Of a stretch of 64,000 bases of DNA, positions 45,801 to 57,536 are shown in pieces (the stretch's first letter is position 1; every line of letters begins with the position of its first letter). This stretch comes from Bugulina stolonifera (lineage: Eukaryota > Bryozoa > Gymnolaemata > Cheilostomatida > Bugulidae). Where the stretch lies: the NCBI GenBank assembly GCA_935421135.1, contig OW285193.1:14866099-14930098 (forward strand), read 5' to 3'. The notes under the pieces were generated by a model, which made no database searches, was not told the DNA's origin, and saw nothing but the letters and a program-made list of their open reading frames with translations. A program made the translations under genes and the position numbers.

Positions 45801-48239
45801 GCTGGCTTGTCACGTTCCACTGTTGAAAATCAGAGAGATGCAGCATTTGAATGGGATACCAAAGTTGGAAGTGAAAACTTAGAAGTCTCCTGCAAAACCA
45901 GGGAGACTTGGTAAGCCTGGTAACATGCCTATTCCTACTGCCTAATTGGTATTAATGCTACAGGTATGTTACAAGCATCAATGTACATGCACATGTATAT
46001 GATCATGGTGCACATGGACTTGTACATTCCCGATGCATACCTGTGCCAGAGAGCAGCCTGGCCTACAACAGCGGCTGCACCGGAGGCCATTGTGTTAAAC
46101 TCCACCTGCTTGATGACATCACCCTCTATATGGTTCATGTAGTCTGAGCGATTTATAGCCAGATAGACTCTCTACAAACAGGTGAAGGTCACCTAGTCAA
46201 CATAACATACACATCGGAGTATAATATTAGCCGAGATGTTCCACATGACTTAGATATGGTTAATTGGTTATCATGTTAATACTCATCTTGCATTGGCAAA
46301 AATAAATTCTATGTCTATGGTATAGAATTACCAATACCATAGACATACATGTGGGTCTGTGAGAGAATATCAGTGCAATGAAAAAATTTAAAATAGCGAC
46401 GATGCATGATATGAATGAAAGTTCCACTCTTGTCTTCTCAAAACATAAGCTAACATTACTACTAGTTGTTTATTCTATATCATGTACAAAGTGTGTTATG
46501 TAGCAGTTGCTAGACTGACCTGTGTAACCCCCTCCTCGTGCACCTTATTATAGATATCCAAATACCTCTTCATGAAATCATCCAGATCAGTCAAACTAGA
46601 GATAGAACAGGGAGAGTTGATTAAAGCACAAAGAACAGGTGGGCAGTTAGAGATGTACATACATTATAAGTACACATACATGCATGTTATACCGTTTATT
46701 GACTGCATTGCTAATCTCTAACACAGTATTATTGCTAATCTATATTCTATAGGACACATTGCACCCTATGATAAGCAATCAATAACATATCCATAAATTC
46801 ATATGATATCAGAGGTGAATGCACTGGGGTGGGATGTTCAATATAATATTATTATTCCCAGATACGAATAGCAACAAACAAATCAATACTACATACCAGC
46901 TTCTACTACACCAGCACTACTACTACTACTACCACCACCACCACCACCTCATTAAGTTTTATTAGTTCATAAAGGAATAGCAATCTAATGTAAATATATT
47001 ATATGAAGAGCAAAGTTCATTTACATTGAACTTTTGAATGACAACAAATATTATAGGAATAATATTTTCATATACACATTTTCACTAGTACACCCATCAC
47101 CCACAAGGCACAATACATGTACGTGATGCACGCAGAAGAATTTAATTTACTAAAATGCAACCACTGCTCGGAATTAAACAGTTCAATGTGAGCTGAAGTA
47201 ATCAGTGTCAAAGATAACATATCTGATGCTAGCATTCGGTCACACTGATAACAACATAACAAAACTACATGTATCAGAAATACTCGTAACATGCAAATCA
47301 GAACTTTTTTGCACAACATACGCAGAGAAACTAACATCAATCTTTGCTGTATAACACCAGTAGGCTTGATATTACACAGCAAGTCGGAACATAGAAACAT
47401 TTTGAAAATAATTGTGAAAACATCCAATATTTCTTATTTCCACAATTGTTGGTGGAACAAGTTTATAGTCTCAATTTAAAATGTCGGAAACCAACTTTCC
47501 AATATGGCTTTGGGATGACCAGAGACACTATCCAGACAGGTAGGTCATATCGCATACAGGCTGCACCAGACGGATAGCAATGCATATTTGTAATGGAATG
47601 CAGGTAGGTATAATCTACATAACAGAAACCAGAATTTATACTAACCTTTGCAGACTCTTAGTAAGAAACTCTCGATCTGTGGCCACGAGGTGGTAGAGCT
47701 TGTTGAATATCGGCTGGATAGCCAAAGCTTTTTCATAGGCCATCTTCGAGTATGGGGTGGGTACAAGCGCTGTGCTACTTGTATGCGCAATGTGTGGGTT
47801 GATTTCAGGCTTAGTATGGATCTTCATCTGGTTGCCTTGAAAAGAGTAACAAAACATTTTTGCAATTGACTTCTCCTTATCAGGCAACAATATGCACCAG
47901 TCTACTTTATATGACTGGCCCATACAAATAAGGTACATATAATTATGCATAGTTATGTAATGTAGCTAGAGACTGCAACCACTAATGCCCTGTTCACTTG
48001 TAGCTGGTAATGAGCAGCTGGTGACAGGTGACAGAGTTGCAAGCTAACCAAAATAGACAAATAAAGTAGCACAGATGTGTGAGTGGCAGGGTTTAATTAA
48101 ATATATTACTACCACCTACAGTTGGTCAGCACTCACCATGGAATAGTGAATGATCCCAAAACTCATGCAAAAGTAGCTGGAAATCTTTAGCATTTAAAGC
48201 TTGTACTTTGTCCAAGGGAAGCCCCTCCTGATGTGCCAT
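42822..48239 (-). CDS. GSS: Glutathione synthetase (eukaryotic type), 11 exons, 478 aa
   Basis: Joins gamma-glutamylcysteine and glycine using ATP, the second step of cytosolic glutathione synthesis. Coding exons on the - strand: 48239-48137, 47835-47646, 46595-46520, 46171-46041, 45285-45172, 45017-44853, 44617-44542, 44129-43941, 43724-43643, 43381-43195, 42945-42822 (stop TAG 42824-42822). Total 1437 nt; the human enzyme is 474 aa. Motifs: INRSDYM (about aa 129-135), EFNTM with substrate/metal ligands E147 and N149, DQRAVQYE, DGKEIAV, AGTKKIQQ, the glycine-rich ATP-grasp loop KPQREGGGNN (about 369-378), NLMEKI, and a C-terminal GFLLRSK. The start at 48239 gives the expected length and MAHQEGLPL; the exon is open 13 codons further up to an acceptor at 48278, so a 5' UTR exon is likely. 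One oddity is RYGY at 271-274, where the family usually has a small or acidic second residue. Confidence 0.94.
45428..45600 (+). repeat. 25-bp minisatellite, about 7 copies, in a GSS intron
   Basis: Unit ACATATCCTATAACTTGGAA plus GCAGA, nearly identical copies with few point differences, lying about 140 bp upstream (in gene direction) of the exon that begins at 45285. Confidence 0.92.
46310..46347. repeat. Perfect 14-bp inverted repeat in a GSS intron
   Basis: Arms TATGTCTATGGTAT (46310-46323) and its exact complement (46334-46347) with a 10-nt spacer. Confidence 0.85.
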
Positions 48240-48278
48240 TATCAAAGTCCTCTCAAATTGAATTAGCTTTGTATAGAA

Positions 48279-49600
48279 CTGCAAGGAATAAGAGGCAGTT
48301 TAGGGTGAGAGATTACTATCACTACTTCAACTAGACAAATAACACTTCAACAGACAGGGATGGTAGGATTTATCTCTCTCTGCCATTTAGTGATTAGCTG
48401 ACTCACTCACACAGTCAGTATTTATTAATATAAGCTGTACATGCTATAAAAGTATAGCCTAGATACATCTACTTGCAGTATCTCTGACCCATCAGATAAC
48501 TACTTGTATCCAACTCAACCATGTAGGATTACCTTTTAGGTTACATAATAATTCAATCATAATATTCTGTGGTAACTATTATATACTATATATATAATTA
48601 GAGCCCAGTCCAAAACGATGTGTCAACAATACAAACAGAGCTACCCAGCATACATGTAATTGCTAGAGTTTTCAAGGCAAATCAGCTATAAAATGATCCA
48701 TTTATTGCATAGCTTTGAAGAGCTGAAATTTTCTCCTACTCTAAAATGCTCTTTATGCTGCTTGCACATAATTTCTACGAAAGAATTTTTAGTCCAGTTT
48801 TCATTTCTTACCCTCAGTTGGACCAAGGCAAGGCATCATCTAGATTCTAGATTATTGTCAAGTAGGTTGGCCTAGGCTGACCTGGGTTGCAATGAAAGGC
48901 AGGACATAGGGATAGCAGAGAGCCATTTATTAGCACTGAAGGTGGGATAAGGTGCCTTTCACAGCAATAAAAATATATAGCTACCCACAAAGAATTTCTT
49001 TACAACAAAAGCTGTTATTATAGCTGACCACATATGAAATAGGTATTTATATGTGTGTGCATTGCTATTATTATTATCCATAATGACCCAATATGGATAT
49101 AATTATAGGCTACAAAACAATTACAATGCAAGTCTCCCTGAGTTTACTGAAAATCCAGTTTCCAACTCAACTTTCAGCCTAGTCTAAAATTGGACACTTC
49201 ACCTAAGTTTAACTTTCTGATATTCCAGAAGAAACAGCTGGATGAAACTTAATTGGTATAAATGGTTAATATTAAATTATACCTATAGTTATTCTTGTAA
49301 AATAATATCTTATTATAATGAATATAGTGTGATGGTACAGGACATTTGTATACGACTCCAACTCCCGGACGAAGCTCCATCGCATCTTAAGTGCTCAGTA
49401 GTTGTTATAGCGCTACTCATCTGACACTCACATTCTCATAATTAGTGTTCGTATACTTACCTTTAGCTGTATTGCATGTCCAAACCATTAATTACTGTCT
49501 ATATACGTGTCTCCATGTGTTCATACTCACTACTTATTCATGTATTGTTCCACTATATAACTGTATATAACTGCATGAATGTTACTAAGTCTTTTTAATG
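48279..49600. other. Upstream flank of GSS
   Basis: AT-rich, with no recognisable coding segment. The GSS promoter and any 5' UTR exon should be here; no clear TATA box on the - strand could be chosen. Confidence 0.4.
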
Positions 49601-49619
49601 CCTTTTATACCCATGTACA

Positions 49620-50234
49620 GAGGCCCGACCTCTCAGAATCCATTGATATTCATTTTGTACATGAATTGGACCATTATAAGCAACTTTTGTAGAACCCGAC
49701 CTATTTTGGGTCGGCCGTCGGGCTTCCGGCGGCCATCTTGTTGCGCAACTTCCGGACGACCACACGTCGTCTTTTCCCGACGTCACGTCGGCCGGAAGTC
49801 CTTATACTATATAAAGGGCACTGTTTTACTGTTCATTGTCTCAGTCTACACTTGGCTTTCAATAAAGACACATCTATACTTGATACAGGGACTTTCTCTT
49901 CCTTTTACTAGGTCATTCGCTTAGCGAACCGCCTACTAGGTTGAACTACTCTCTTTCATTGTATAGTCTGAAGGTCGGACTTGAGATCAGATGGGTCGTC
50001 TTTGGTAGTATTTGGGCTACTGAGACCGCTCGATCTTTCATGTAATGCGAAGTCCTATTACCACTCATAGGCACTTCATTTCTGGGTCGATAGTCGTCCA
50101 AGGACGACCGCACCAAATCACAGAAACCATTACAATAGGAACAAGTAAGTACAAAGCAGCATATGTTATTCCTTTTACTTACTATCCTATTGTGGTAACT
50201 GCTCCAGGGGCTGAGGTACAACAAGGGTGACAAT
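49620..50234 (+). mobile_element. Candidate solo LTR or retroelement promoter module
   Basis: A locally GC-rich block (49690-49800) with ETS-like CCGGAAGT/ACTTCCGG sites, a YY1-like GGCCATCTTG and a GACGTCACG CRE-like site is followed by TATATAAA (49808-49815), an initiator-like TCAGTC about 30 bp on, and AATAAA at 49861-49866. TATA, initiator and polyadenylation signal within about 60 bp is the layout of an LTR with a short R region. A terminus-like GGGTGACA ends at about 50234. The left border and target-site duplication were not found. It could instead be the promoter of an unrecognised transcript. Confidence 0.4.
49808..49815 (+). promoter_or_regulatory. TATA box
   Basis: TATATAAA between a GC-rich block of ETS/YY1/CRE-like sites and a downstream AATAAA at 49861; see the LTR-like module entry. 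Confidence 0.55.
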
Positions 50235-50239
50235 TCCAC

Positions 50240-50999
50240 AGATACAGTTATTCAGTATTTGCATCTAGTAATTTTCAATATAATAATATACTAGTGTACA
50301 CACAATAACAGGTACCCCAAGGAGTCTCCTGAGTTAGATCTGTTGCAAGTAGACAGTCTGCTTGCTGGTGTAGGCCTGGAACCAAAGTCTATTTGCAGCT
50401 TCTTTTATACTGAAAGCAAACCAGAACCATTGAATCCTTCCATCCAATCAGCTGAAAGTCACAACCAGAGAGGTAATTCTATGGTCACACTATATAGCAA
50501 GTTCAGTACTGTTGCAGATTTATCATAAATGTTGTTTACAATAATATTGTAGATTGGAATGCATTCTCAGGGTCAGTAATCACTGTAGATCAGATTAAAT
50601 CTATGTTCATGTCTCTTGGAATTGTATAGAGATAAGGTAATAAAGATTATTTGTTATGATTATCTTATGTAAACTATAAGACAGACAGGTGCAAATTTAC
50701 TTAATTTCAACAGAGCCAGAGTTCTTTAGCAAAATTTTCTGGCTAGTAGTATTATTGAGTCATCCATCTTTCCTTCCACTATCTTTGAATATTGTGCCTC
50801 AGTAAGTGTAACTGACTGTACTTACTTAGAAGTAAGTACAGTCAATTATACTCAGATATAAATATGTTACTTGGACTTACAATGTACTAAAAGTGATCAT
50901 TACACTGGACCTCCCTAAAGGGAAAAAGGGGTGTGCTGCATATAGCTAATTGGTTGAACCGTTTGTGGACACAGTAATATTACTGAATTGTGTAACAAA
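50240..50999. other. Spacer with a hairpin; no gene recognised
   Basis: Short open frames only. Contains the 15-bp perfect inverted repeat at 50813-50844. Confidence 0.4.
50813..50844. repeat. Perfect 15-bp inverted repeat with 2-nt loop
   Basis: TGACTGTACTTACTT (50813-50827), AG, then its exact complement (50830-50844); flanking bases extend the pairing with one mismatch. Confidence 0.9.
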
Positions 51000-52090
51000 C
51001 AAGTAACAATCTGAAGTGGCTGAACAGGGCTGTCGGTGTGGAGGTCACGGCTGTGAACTCATTGATTGGGTCCAATCTTCATATCCTTATAGCCCTTGGG
51101 AAGAAGCTATTTAGGTATTTGTTACTTTTCACCCCTTATTGACCTGTGAATGAACCTGTATAGTTTTTATGGTTGGCTGGCTCAGAATATCATCAGAAGC
51201 AGGATGTTCTTCTTTCACCTTTAGTGAAAGGCCAACACACCAGTCTTTCCTCCTCAGTTCAAGTGGCTACAAGCAAAGCTTTCCCATGACTCTCTCTACA
51301 TCTCCTCTGCCCTTGATGTAGCAAATGAATCCCACAGCACCCACCTGAACCTTCTCTATATCAGCAGCATCTTTTTTCCTTGTTGGGTTCAATGCAGCGT
51401 TGCTGTACTCAATGATTAACAGGCACAAGACTTTGTAGGCAATCAGCAGTGCTTGTTTAGGGGTCCAGTAGAGGGCTCACTTAATCATACCTAATGATGT
51501 TCTGGCATCCAGCACCTTCTACGATGTGTTTGTCAAACCTGCAGTCTGACTGTAGTGTGACACCCAGATGTTTTGCTGAACCAACATCGATGAGCATTGA
51601 TCTGTTCATCATGTACTTGGGAGCATCATTAACCGAGTTGAAGCATATGATCTTGCTCTTAGAGATGTTGAACAACATACCCCATCTGTTTGACCATGTA
51701 TCAAGTAAATCGAGGTTTCGCTGAAAACATCAGCTGCTGTCTTCATCTTATGTGATTCTCTGTTAGATAAGTGTGTTATTAGCAAGCAGAGTGCATGAAC
51801 AGTAATGAGTAAAGGCAATCGGGTAAGTTATTGATGGAAATTAAAACAAGAGACAGAAATGGTCCCAAGACCGATCCTGTTGAAGCACCCGAGGTGACTT
51901 GCAATGAGTCCGAGGCATGCCCTGTGTTCGATTTTTTAGAAAATAATGAATCTAGTGTAGGACGTAGTCATCTACTCTCCTCTGCTTTACATTGGCAATA
52001 TCTGAGAGCTTGCTTTTTAGAAGGGCATGGCACACTTGATCAAAAGTCTTGGTGAATGGAGTTTAGAGCAGCTGCATGCACAGCTTTGCG
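51000..52090 (-). pseudogene. Decayed non-LTR retrotransposon (LINE) reverse transcriptase, C-terminal part
   Basis: On the - strand, separate frames give, in order: FTKTFDQVCHALLKSKL (the DFSKAFDxVPH motif; about 52060), a FLKNRTQGMP and QQDRSWDHF stretch (the FLxxRxQ...VPQGSVLGP motif; about 51860-51940), LFNISKSKIICFN with KHLGVTLQSD (the MxxNxxKCK and YLGV motifs; 51520-51680), and LIIEYSNAALNPTRKKD followed by IEKVQ (the LxYxxxxWxP thumb; about 51330-51420). Frameshifts and stops break it between every block. The motif style is that of CR1/L2/Rex-like LINEs. No 5' part or 3' tail was recognised. Confidence 0.8.
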
Positions 52091-52907
52091 GTTATCTACA
52101 ACTTGAAGGCCATCACAATCATGAATAGTTACACAGTTATACCACACTTACGTTATGATGGCATACTAGTACACTGTACTTCACTCTGTCTGACAAACTA
52201 TACACCGCTATGACTATGAAAGTAAATTAATTCAATGATATGATCCAATATACATATTCATTCACTTAAACTTCACCGTCCTGGGCCTTGATTGAAATAA
52301 ATTAGAGCAATAATTACAATTAAAGTAAAAGCTATAAGCTAACTACTACTGCTAAATATAGCCTACCTTGTCCGATTAATTGGATTTTGCTATCTACTAG
52401 AGCCCAAGTTACTACGTACATTGTAGATGCCTATCTTGACTGCTGTAGTAACTTCGCTAGCACGCGATCTGAGAAGTACAGCTTGTAATTGGTTAGAATT
52501 GTTGTTTATAAATAAATGCACGTGAAAGTTTACAAATCTCATCAAATAAGATGCGAATACCAAATTGACCAATCAGATTGTGTGCATGTTCGGCTATTCC
52601 ATAGAGGTAGGGCTATTCTACAACATGTTGTACAATTCATAGAATCCTTGATAGAATTAGAATTTCATGTCTTTGATAGAATTAGAGAAGTAATTCAGAA
52701 TTACCTCCCTAATTCTAGCAAAGTCTCTAGAAAAATTCGATGAACTTTGATTCTATGGTATAATTATTGCCATAGAGTTGTACTTTTACATGACTGTTTA
52801 TTGTAGATAGAAAAATCCATAGAGTTATCTTTTCTATGGGAAAACCCAACCGGAATAGTAATAATACATAGAGGCGATCCGCGCAATTACATTTTTAAAA
52901 AAGGAAT
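52091..52907. other. Upstream flank of MRPS2
   Basis: AT-rich. Contains three partly repeated TAGAATTAGA-type segments at about 52640-52720. The MRPS2 promoter is expected here; no TATA box was assigned. Confidence 0.4.
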
Positions 52908-55900
52908 ATGGCAGCTTCCATGAAAGTCGGCAAACTCGCTTATAAACTTTTCCCATCAACTTTTCTCAATGGATGTATTGTGACAGGTATACGATTGTTA
53001 CCAAATGGCTAATATAAATAATTCACTAGATATTACGTCAATGCATTCTTGATCTGGCGCGAGTAATGAGTACCAATCAGACCCTCTGAAGAAATAAAGG
53101 CGTGGGAACTCATTGACTAGAAATATTTTTTACCTATTTTTATAATAATATTTCAACCCTTTTCTAGTTTAACGGACTGTGATGCAGATTACTTGACTTT
53201 TATTTTTATGACTGCAATAATTTAATAATTGTCATTTTAAAAATCAGTGAATTTATAATATTATATTAAATATAATTATTATTATATTAATTTATCTGTT
53301 ATCAATTAATGAATTATTATATAATTATTATTATATTAAATTATATTTAATATTATCATTAGTGCAGTTAATTAAATTTTAATTCCCATTGAAACCAAAT
53401 TGACAGAGCTGTTGTTTTGAGAATTGAGCCAAGTGCAAGTAAAGTATCAAGCTCTACACTCACACTGAGGGGTGCAAGTAAAGGTAGTAATTTTTTAACA
53501 TTGAGAGCATGTAACGAAGTATAGTATTTTATGATGTATAGTTTATTAGTAAATTATTAAATTAAAACAAGTGCAAATCATGAAGTAAAAGTATGAGTAG
53601 TCAACCAGTACAGTATCGTATGTTGCAATTGCAAGTTCCAGTTACAAATGCTCCAAATGTCATGTAGGTTGTACAATAAATAATATCAGTTGTAGCTAAT
53701 TCACTACAGCGAACGCTTAGCTGTGAGCCTAATTTTTCAATTACAGCTTAGGTGGAAGTGCTAAATCGTTATCGAACTAGAAATTTTTAAATAATTTAGA
53801 TATAATGTCTCTCTCTGTCTCCGTGTCAAAATCTAATATTGGCTGTTAGAAATACTTATAACAAACAAGTACAAGCAAGTAGCCTACCGGTATTAGAAAG
53901 TAGGAATAAACAAGTACATTTTTGAACAAGTACCATTCCATGGGAGTGATTAGTGATCAAATTTGTGTACCCTCTTATACTACAACAGTGCAATGCTAAC
54001 CAATGTGAATACAGAAATAGCTATTATAAAAGAATAAGCAGCAGGTTGAAGGAGATTCTACATTAACAATAAAGAAACAAAACAGAACCACTGAACCACA
54101 GAACGATTTTTAATTCAATGGTGAGCCAAATGGCCAACACTTGGTGGAACAAACACCGCTCAGTATCTGTATAAAGCCCAGCCAATAGGCACAACAGATT
54201 TATGCTGAAGATTTTTGCATTTCTTGTGTGATTTTGATCCCACTATGACTATTAGAGTCGATTCATGTATTTATATTCTTGAATAAGGTCGTGCATCGAC
54301 CTCAATAGCAATGGAAACAAAGCTTGAATTTGAGTTTGCTGACTAATGCTGATTATAATAAATAATAATAATATCCGTGGCGCCAAACACATTCTTTAAC
54401 GTGGTTGCCCAATAGCAGAGCTAGTCGAGGGGCCACCACAGCTCCTAGAGCTGGATATTATTATGGTTCGACATGCCACAGGGGGAAAACCTTCTTCGGG
54501 ACAAAAACCTCCAGGCCATTGGCGGGACTCGAACCCACGTCCTTGCAGATAACTTGCGTCATTGCTGCAACATCAGAGTGACTTGTTAATTATCCTGTAG
54601 AATCTATGCGAAGGATAGCAACAAACCTACACAATGACACATATGAAACGAACATCAGTACCAGGAATCTGTCAACCAAGCAATCATTGGTTGAACAAAG
54701 TGATGAGTATCAGTATGCCTTGGAGGAGCAGAGTCTCAAACATCCGGTGCGTTAATAAATTATTAGTTTTGGTGCAGTAATACTGCTTTTAGGCCTACTT
54801 ACTTGTTCTTCAGCTATGTATATAACATAATGATTTGTTATTGTTACTAGTGCATCTCTATGGTTTACTACGAGTAGCCTCCTGTGAGTGATGTATCATG
54901 TCAATTCAGCTTGATGCCAAACAGATATATAATTAATTCATATAGTATAATCATGCATCCTTATGATTGATAGCACAGCTCACTGCAAACTTTAATAACC
55001 ATTTGCACAACAGCTATTCTATGATATATTGAAAAAGAAGACAATTTTAATTACTTACATTCTATTCTAACCTGTTATCACAGATACTCTCTATGCTTCT
55101 CACTATAACGCTTATATTTCAACAATATGTAGTTATACGTTTGTCTGTTCTTTCAGGACGTCTTTGGTGTGAAAGATATGTTTACAGTTTCTGACCTGTT
55201 TGATGCTCGCGTACACCTTGGCCACAAACAAGGATTAAGAAATGAGCACATGACTCCTTATATATATGGTATATGAATATTCATGTCATTTTAGTACATT
55301 TTAGTTGGAGTTGTTCTCTCTTTCATTTATTAGCTTCATACATGAAAGGGTGCATACTACATGCTGGCTTAAATTGCACATCTAAGTGGGGAGAAGCCAG
55401 TTCTAAGGACAACATTTTAAAAACAGTGAAGAAGCAGCTGGTGGAAATTATTAAACATTTAGAAGAGAGGGCAAACTTTAAAGGGCTTTAGTGTGCATCA
55501 CAGACAATGTTGGAATTTGTTTTATATTTTTATGAGTTTACATTGTATGTATATGGGTGGAAGATTACATTCATGCTGCATAAATGACAAGCTGTTTAGT
55601 TTGTTGGGACTCTGTGTCTTCCAGGTAACAGGCTAGGACAAGATATTATAGACCTGGACCAGACAGCTGAACACCTGTACCTTGCTCTGAACATGGTAGC
55701 ACACTTAGCATTTAGACAGGGCATACTACTATTTGTGTGTCGTAACAGACAGAACGCTGTTATGGTGGAAGAGGCTGCTAAGTCATGTGGAGAGTTTGCC
55801 CATTGCAGGTTAGATATTATACTCTAACTTATCACTCGGCATTTTGTCAGTCACTATCTATGGTTTTTGTTTTTGTTGCTGTCGAGCCACTTGGTCATCC

Positions 55901-57130
55901 TATTTAACGGACCTCAGAAGTTCGAAACTTGTATGAGCGACAGGAGCTGGGCTCTGAGTGGAAGAGCTCACCTTCCACAACAGGAGTGCATGGTCAGTGA
56001 CCACTACATCAACCTGCCACCCCAAGGTGGTCACATACCCCGCCAGAATCTGGCTTCTCTTTGCGAATCAGGGCAGAGGTGGATCTTTAACGTGCGTGTT
56101 TTTGATGTAGACACTACACGGGACCTCCTGTAATTTTTATACGCCCTGATCCGAACAGGCGCAGCTAGGGTTAAAGGCTTGCTGAAGGCCTTTGCCAGAA
56201 ATGACACAGCTGGGGGTTTGAACTCACAACCTCTCGGTTTGTGTGCATGTATGCCACCAACTGTGCCACCCTGACATTAGTTCTACTACTCCATCGTTGT
56301 ATCGGCATCCAGTATATTCTAGTGTATACAGGTTATGACCACAGTAAGCTAGTGCTATTTATTTTACTCCGTCAATCTACTTTGCTCATTACCAAATGGT
56401 TGATTATTGTTCCTAACCTCTTCAGGTATTGGGGTGGAGGTATGTTTACCAACTCTACACTACAGTACAAGTCTGTAACCAGGCTGCCAGATGCTTGTAT
56501 ATTCTTTGGTACACAGAACAATGTCTTCTCTCAACACAAAGCTGTAAATGAAGCTTCAAAGATGCAGGTGTTGACTGTAGGTATTGTGGATACAGACAGT
56601 GACCCCAGACTAATAGCTTATCCTATACCTGGTAATGATGACTCAACGTCAGCCATTCAACTCTACACTAGCCTGTTCAAGGTCAGTTCAATGTCACCAC
56701 AAATAGTCCAACTCTGCACCATGTGTCAAGTACTACATGTATGTTTTACTATATTAGTATTAGTATTTTGGAATTATCTGCTCACTCTATTTGACATTAT
56801 TATGAGAAGACAACTAATCTTGGGTCACGCTGGATTTGGATGCAGTCATGTAATATAATGAATGGGGAGGCAACTCATGCAATAGATGGAGAGTTGAAGT
56901 AAATTTTCTATTCATGCATGACTTTGGTGTTGCTGTCACACCAGAATATTTCTCTCTAGTCTTCGGAAGTGGGAATAAACTGTCTACCTCCGACATGTAC
57001 ACTAGTATGACCCCTTACCAGCCACATATACTGTGATATGACCTCTACCTCCCACACTCTTTCCATTCTATATTTACAGAAAGCTATTCTCACTGGGAAG
57101 GAAAGGAGAGCAGAGCTGTTAGGTTCATGA
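52908..57130 (+). CDS. MRPS2: Mitochondrial small ribosomal subunit protein uS2m (MRPS2), 6 exons, 275 aa
   Basis: Core protein of the mitochondrial 28S/small subunit, homologous to bacterial S2. Exons: 52908-52986, 54601-54746, 55157-55268, 55625-55808, 56426-56681, 57080-57130 (TGA 57128-57130); total 828 nt in frame. The N-terminus is basic and hydroxylated without acidic residues ([16 protein letters not shown]...), as in a mitochondrial presequence. S2 hallmarks follow: [76 protein letters not shown] and YPIPGNDDS. The human protein is 296 aa. Intron 1 is long (1.6 kb), and introns 1 and 4 hold SINE-like sequences. The gene diverges from GSS but is more than 4.5 kb from it. Confidence 0.95.
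54370..54590 (-). mobile_element. tRNA-derived SINE-like sequence next to MRPS2 exon 2
   Basis: On the - strand GGGTTCGAGTCCCGCC (around 54521-54536) is a canonical B box; an A box is weak (about 54557-54570). The body contains CACGTTAAAGA, shared with the second SINE-like sequence in intron 4. The element ends about 10 bp before the exon 2 acceptor at 54600. Ends and target duplications were not resolved. Confidence 0.5.
55905..56275 (-). mobile_element. tRNA-derived SINE-like sequence in MRPS2 intron 4
   Basis: Reading the - strand: A box TGGCACAGTTGG (56268-56257) fits TRGCNNAGYNGG, and B box GAGTTCAAACC (56225-56215) follows at tRNA-like spacing. Further down is a body with CACGTTAAAGATCC, a motif recurring in invertebrate SINE bodies. 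The left limit is uncertain. It explains an otherwise odd open frame of about 88 codons in this intron. Confidence 0.6.
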
Positions 57131-57153
57131 GATGAGTAACAATGTTACACTGG

Positions 57154-57536
57154 TACTCTATTAGACTATGGCATAGTACTAGTACTCTGTAATACTATGG
57201 CACAGTACAAGTACTCTATAATACTATGGCACAGTACAAGTACTCTATAATACTATGGCACAGTACAAGTACTCTGTAATACTATGGCACAGTACAAGTG
57301 CTCTATAATACTATGGCACAGTACAAGTACTCTATAATACTATGGCACAGTACAAGTACTCTATAATACTATGGCACAGTACAAGTACTCTGTAATACTA
57401 TGGCACAGTACAAGTGCTCTATAATACTATGGCACAGTACAAGTACTCTATAATACTATGGCACAGTACAAGTACTCTATAATACTATGGCACAGTACAA
57501 GTACTCTATAATACTATGGCACAGTACAAGTACTCT
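57154..57536 (+). repeat. 29-bp minisatellite, about 13 copies, just after MRPS2
   Basis: The unit begins TACTCTATAATACTATGGCA and continues CAGTACAAG. It starts 24 bp past the MRPS2 stop. Variants (CTGTAA versus CTATAA, and TGCTCT versus TACTCT) recur every four units, giving a 116-bp higher-order period. If the AATAAA at 57739 is the poly(A) signal, the array lies in the MRPS2 3' UTR. Confidence 0.92.

Noticed and set aside
55867..56133. 88-codon frame in MRPS2 intron 4
   Set aside because: Explained by the SINE-like sequence; flanking MRPS2 exons join in frame without it.
56241..56858. 205-codon frame as a separate gene
   Set aside because: It is MRPS2 exon 5 read through into both introns; only 56426-56681 is coding.
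57154..57536. Regular repeats resembling a CRISPR array
   Set aside because: Units are head-to-tail with no unique spacers, and the surrounding genes are animal genes; it is a minisatellite.
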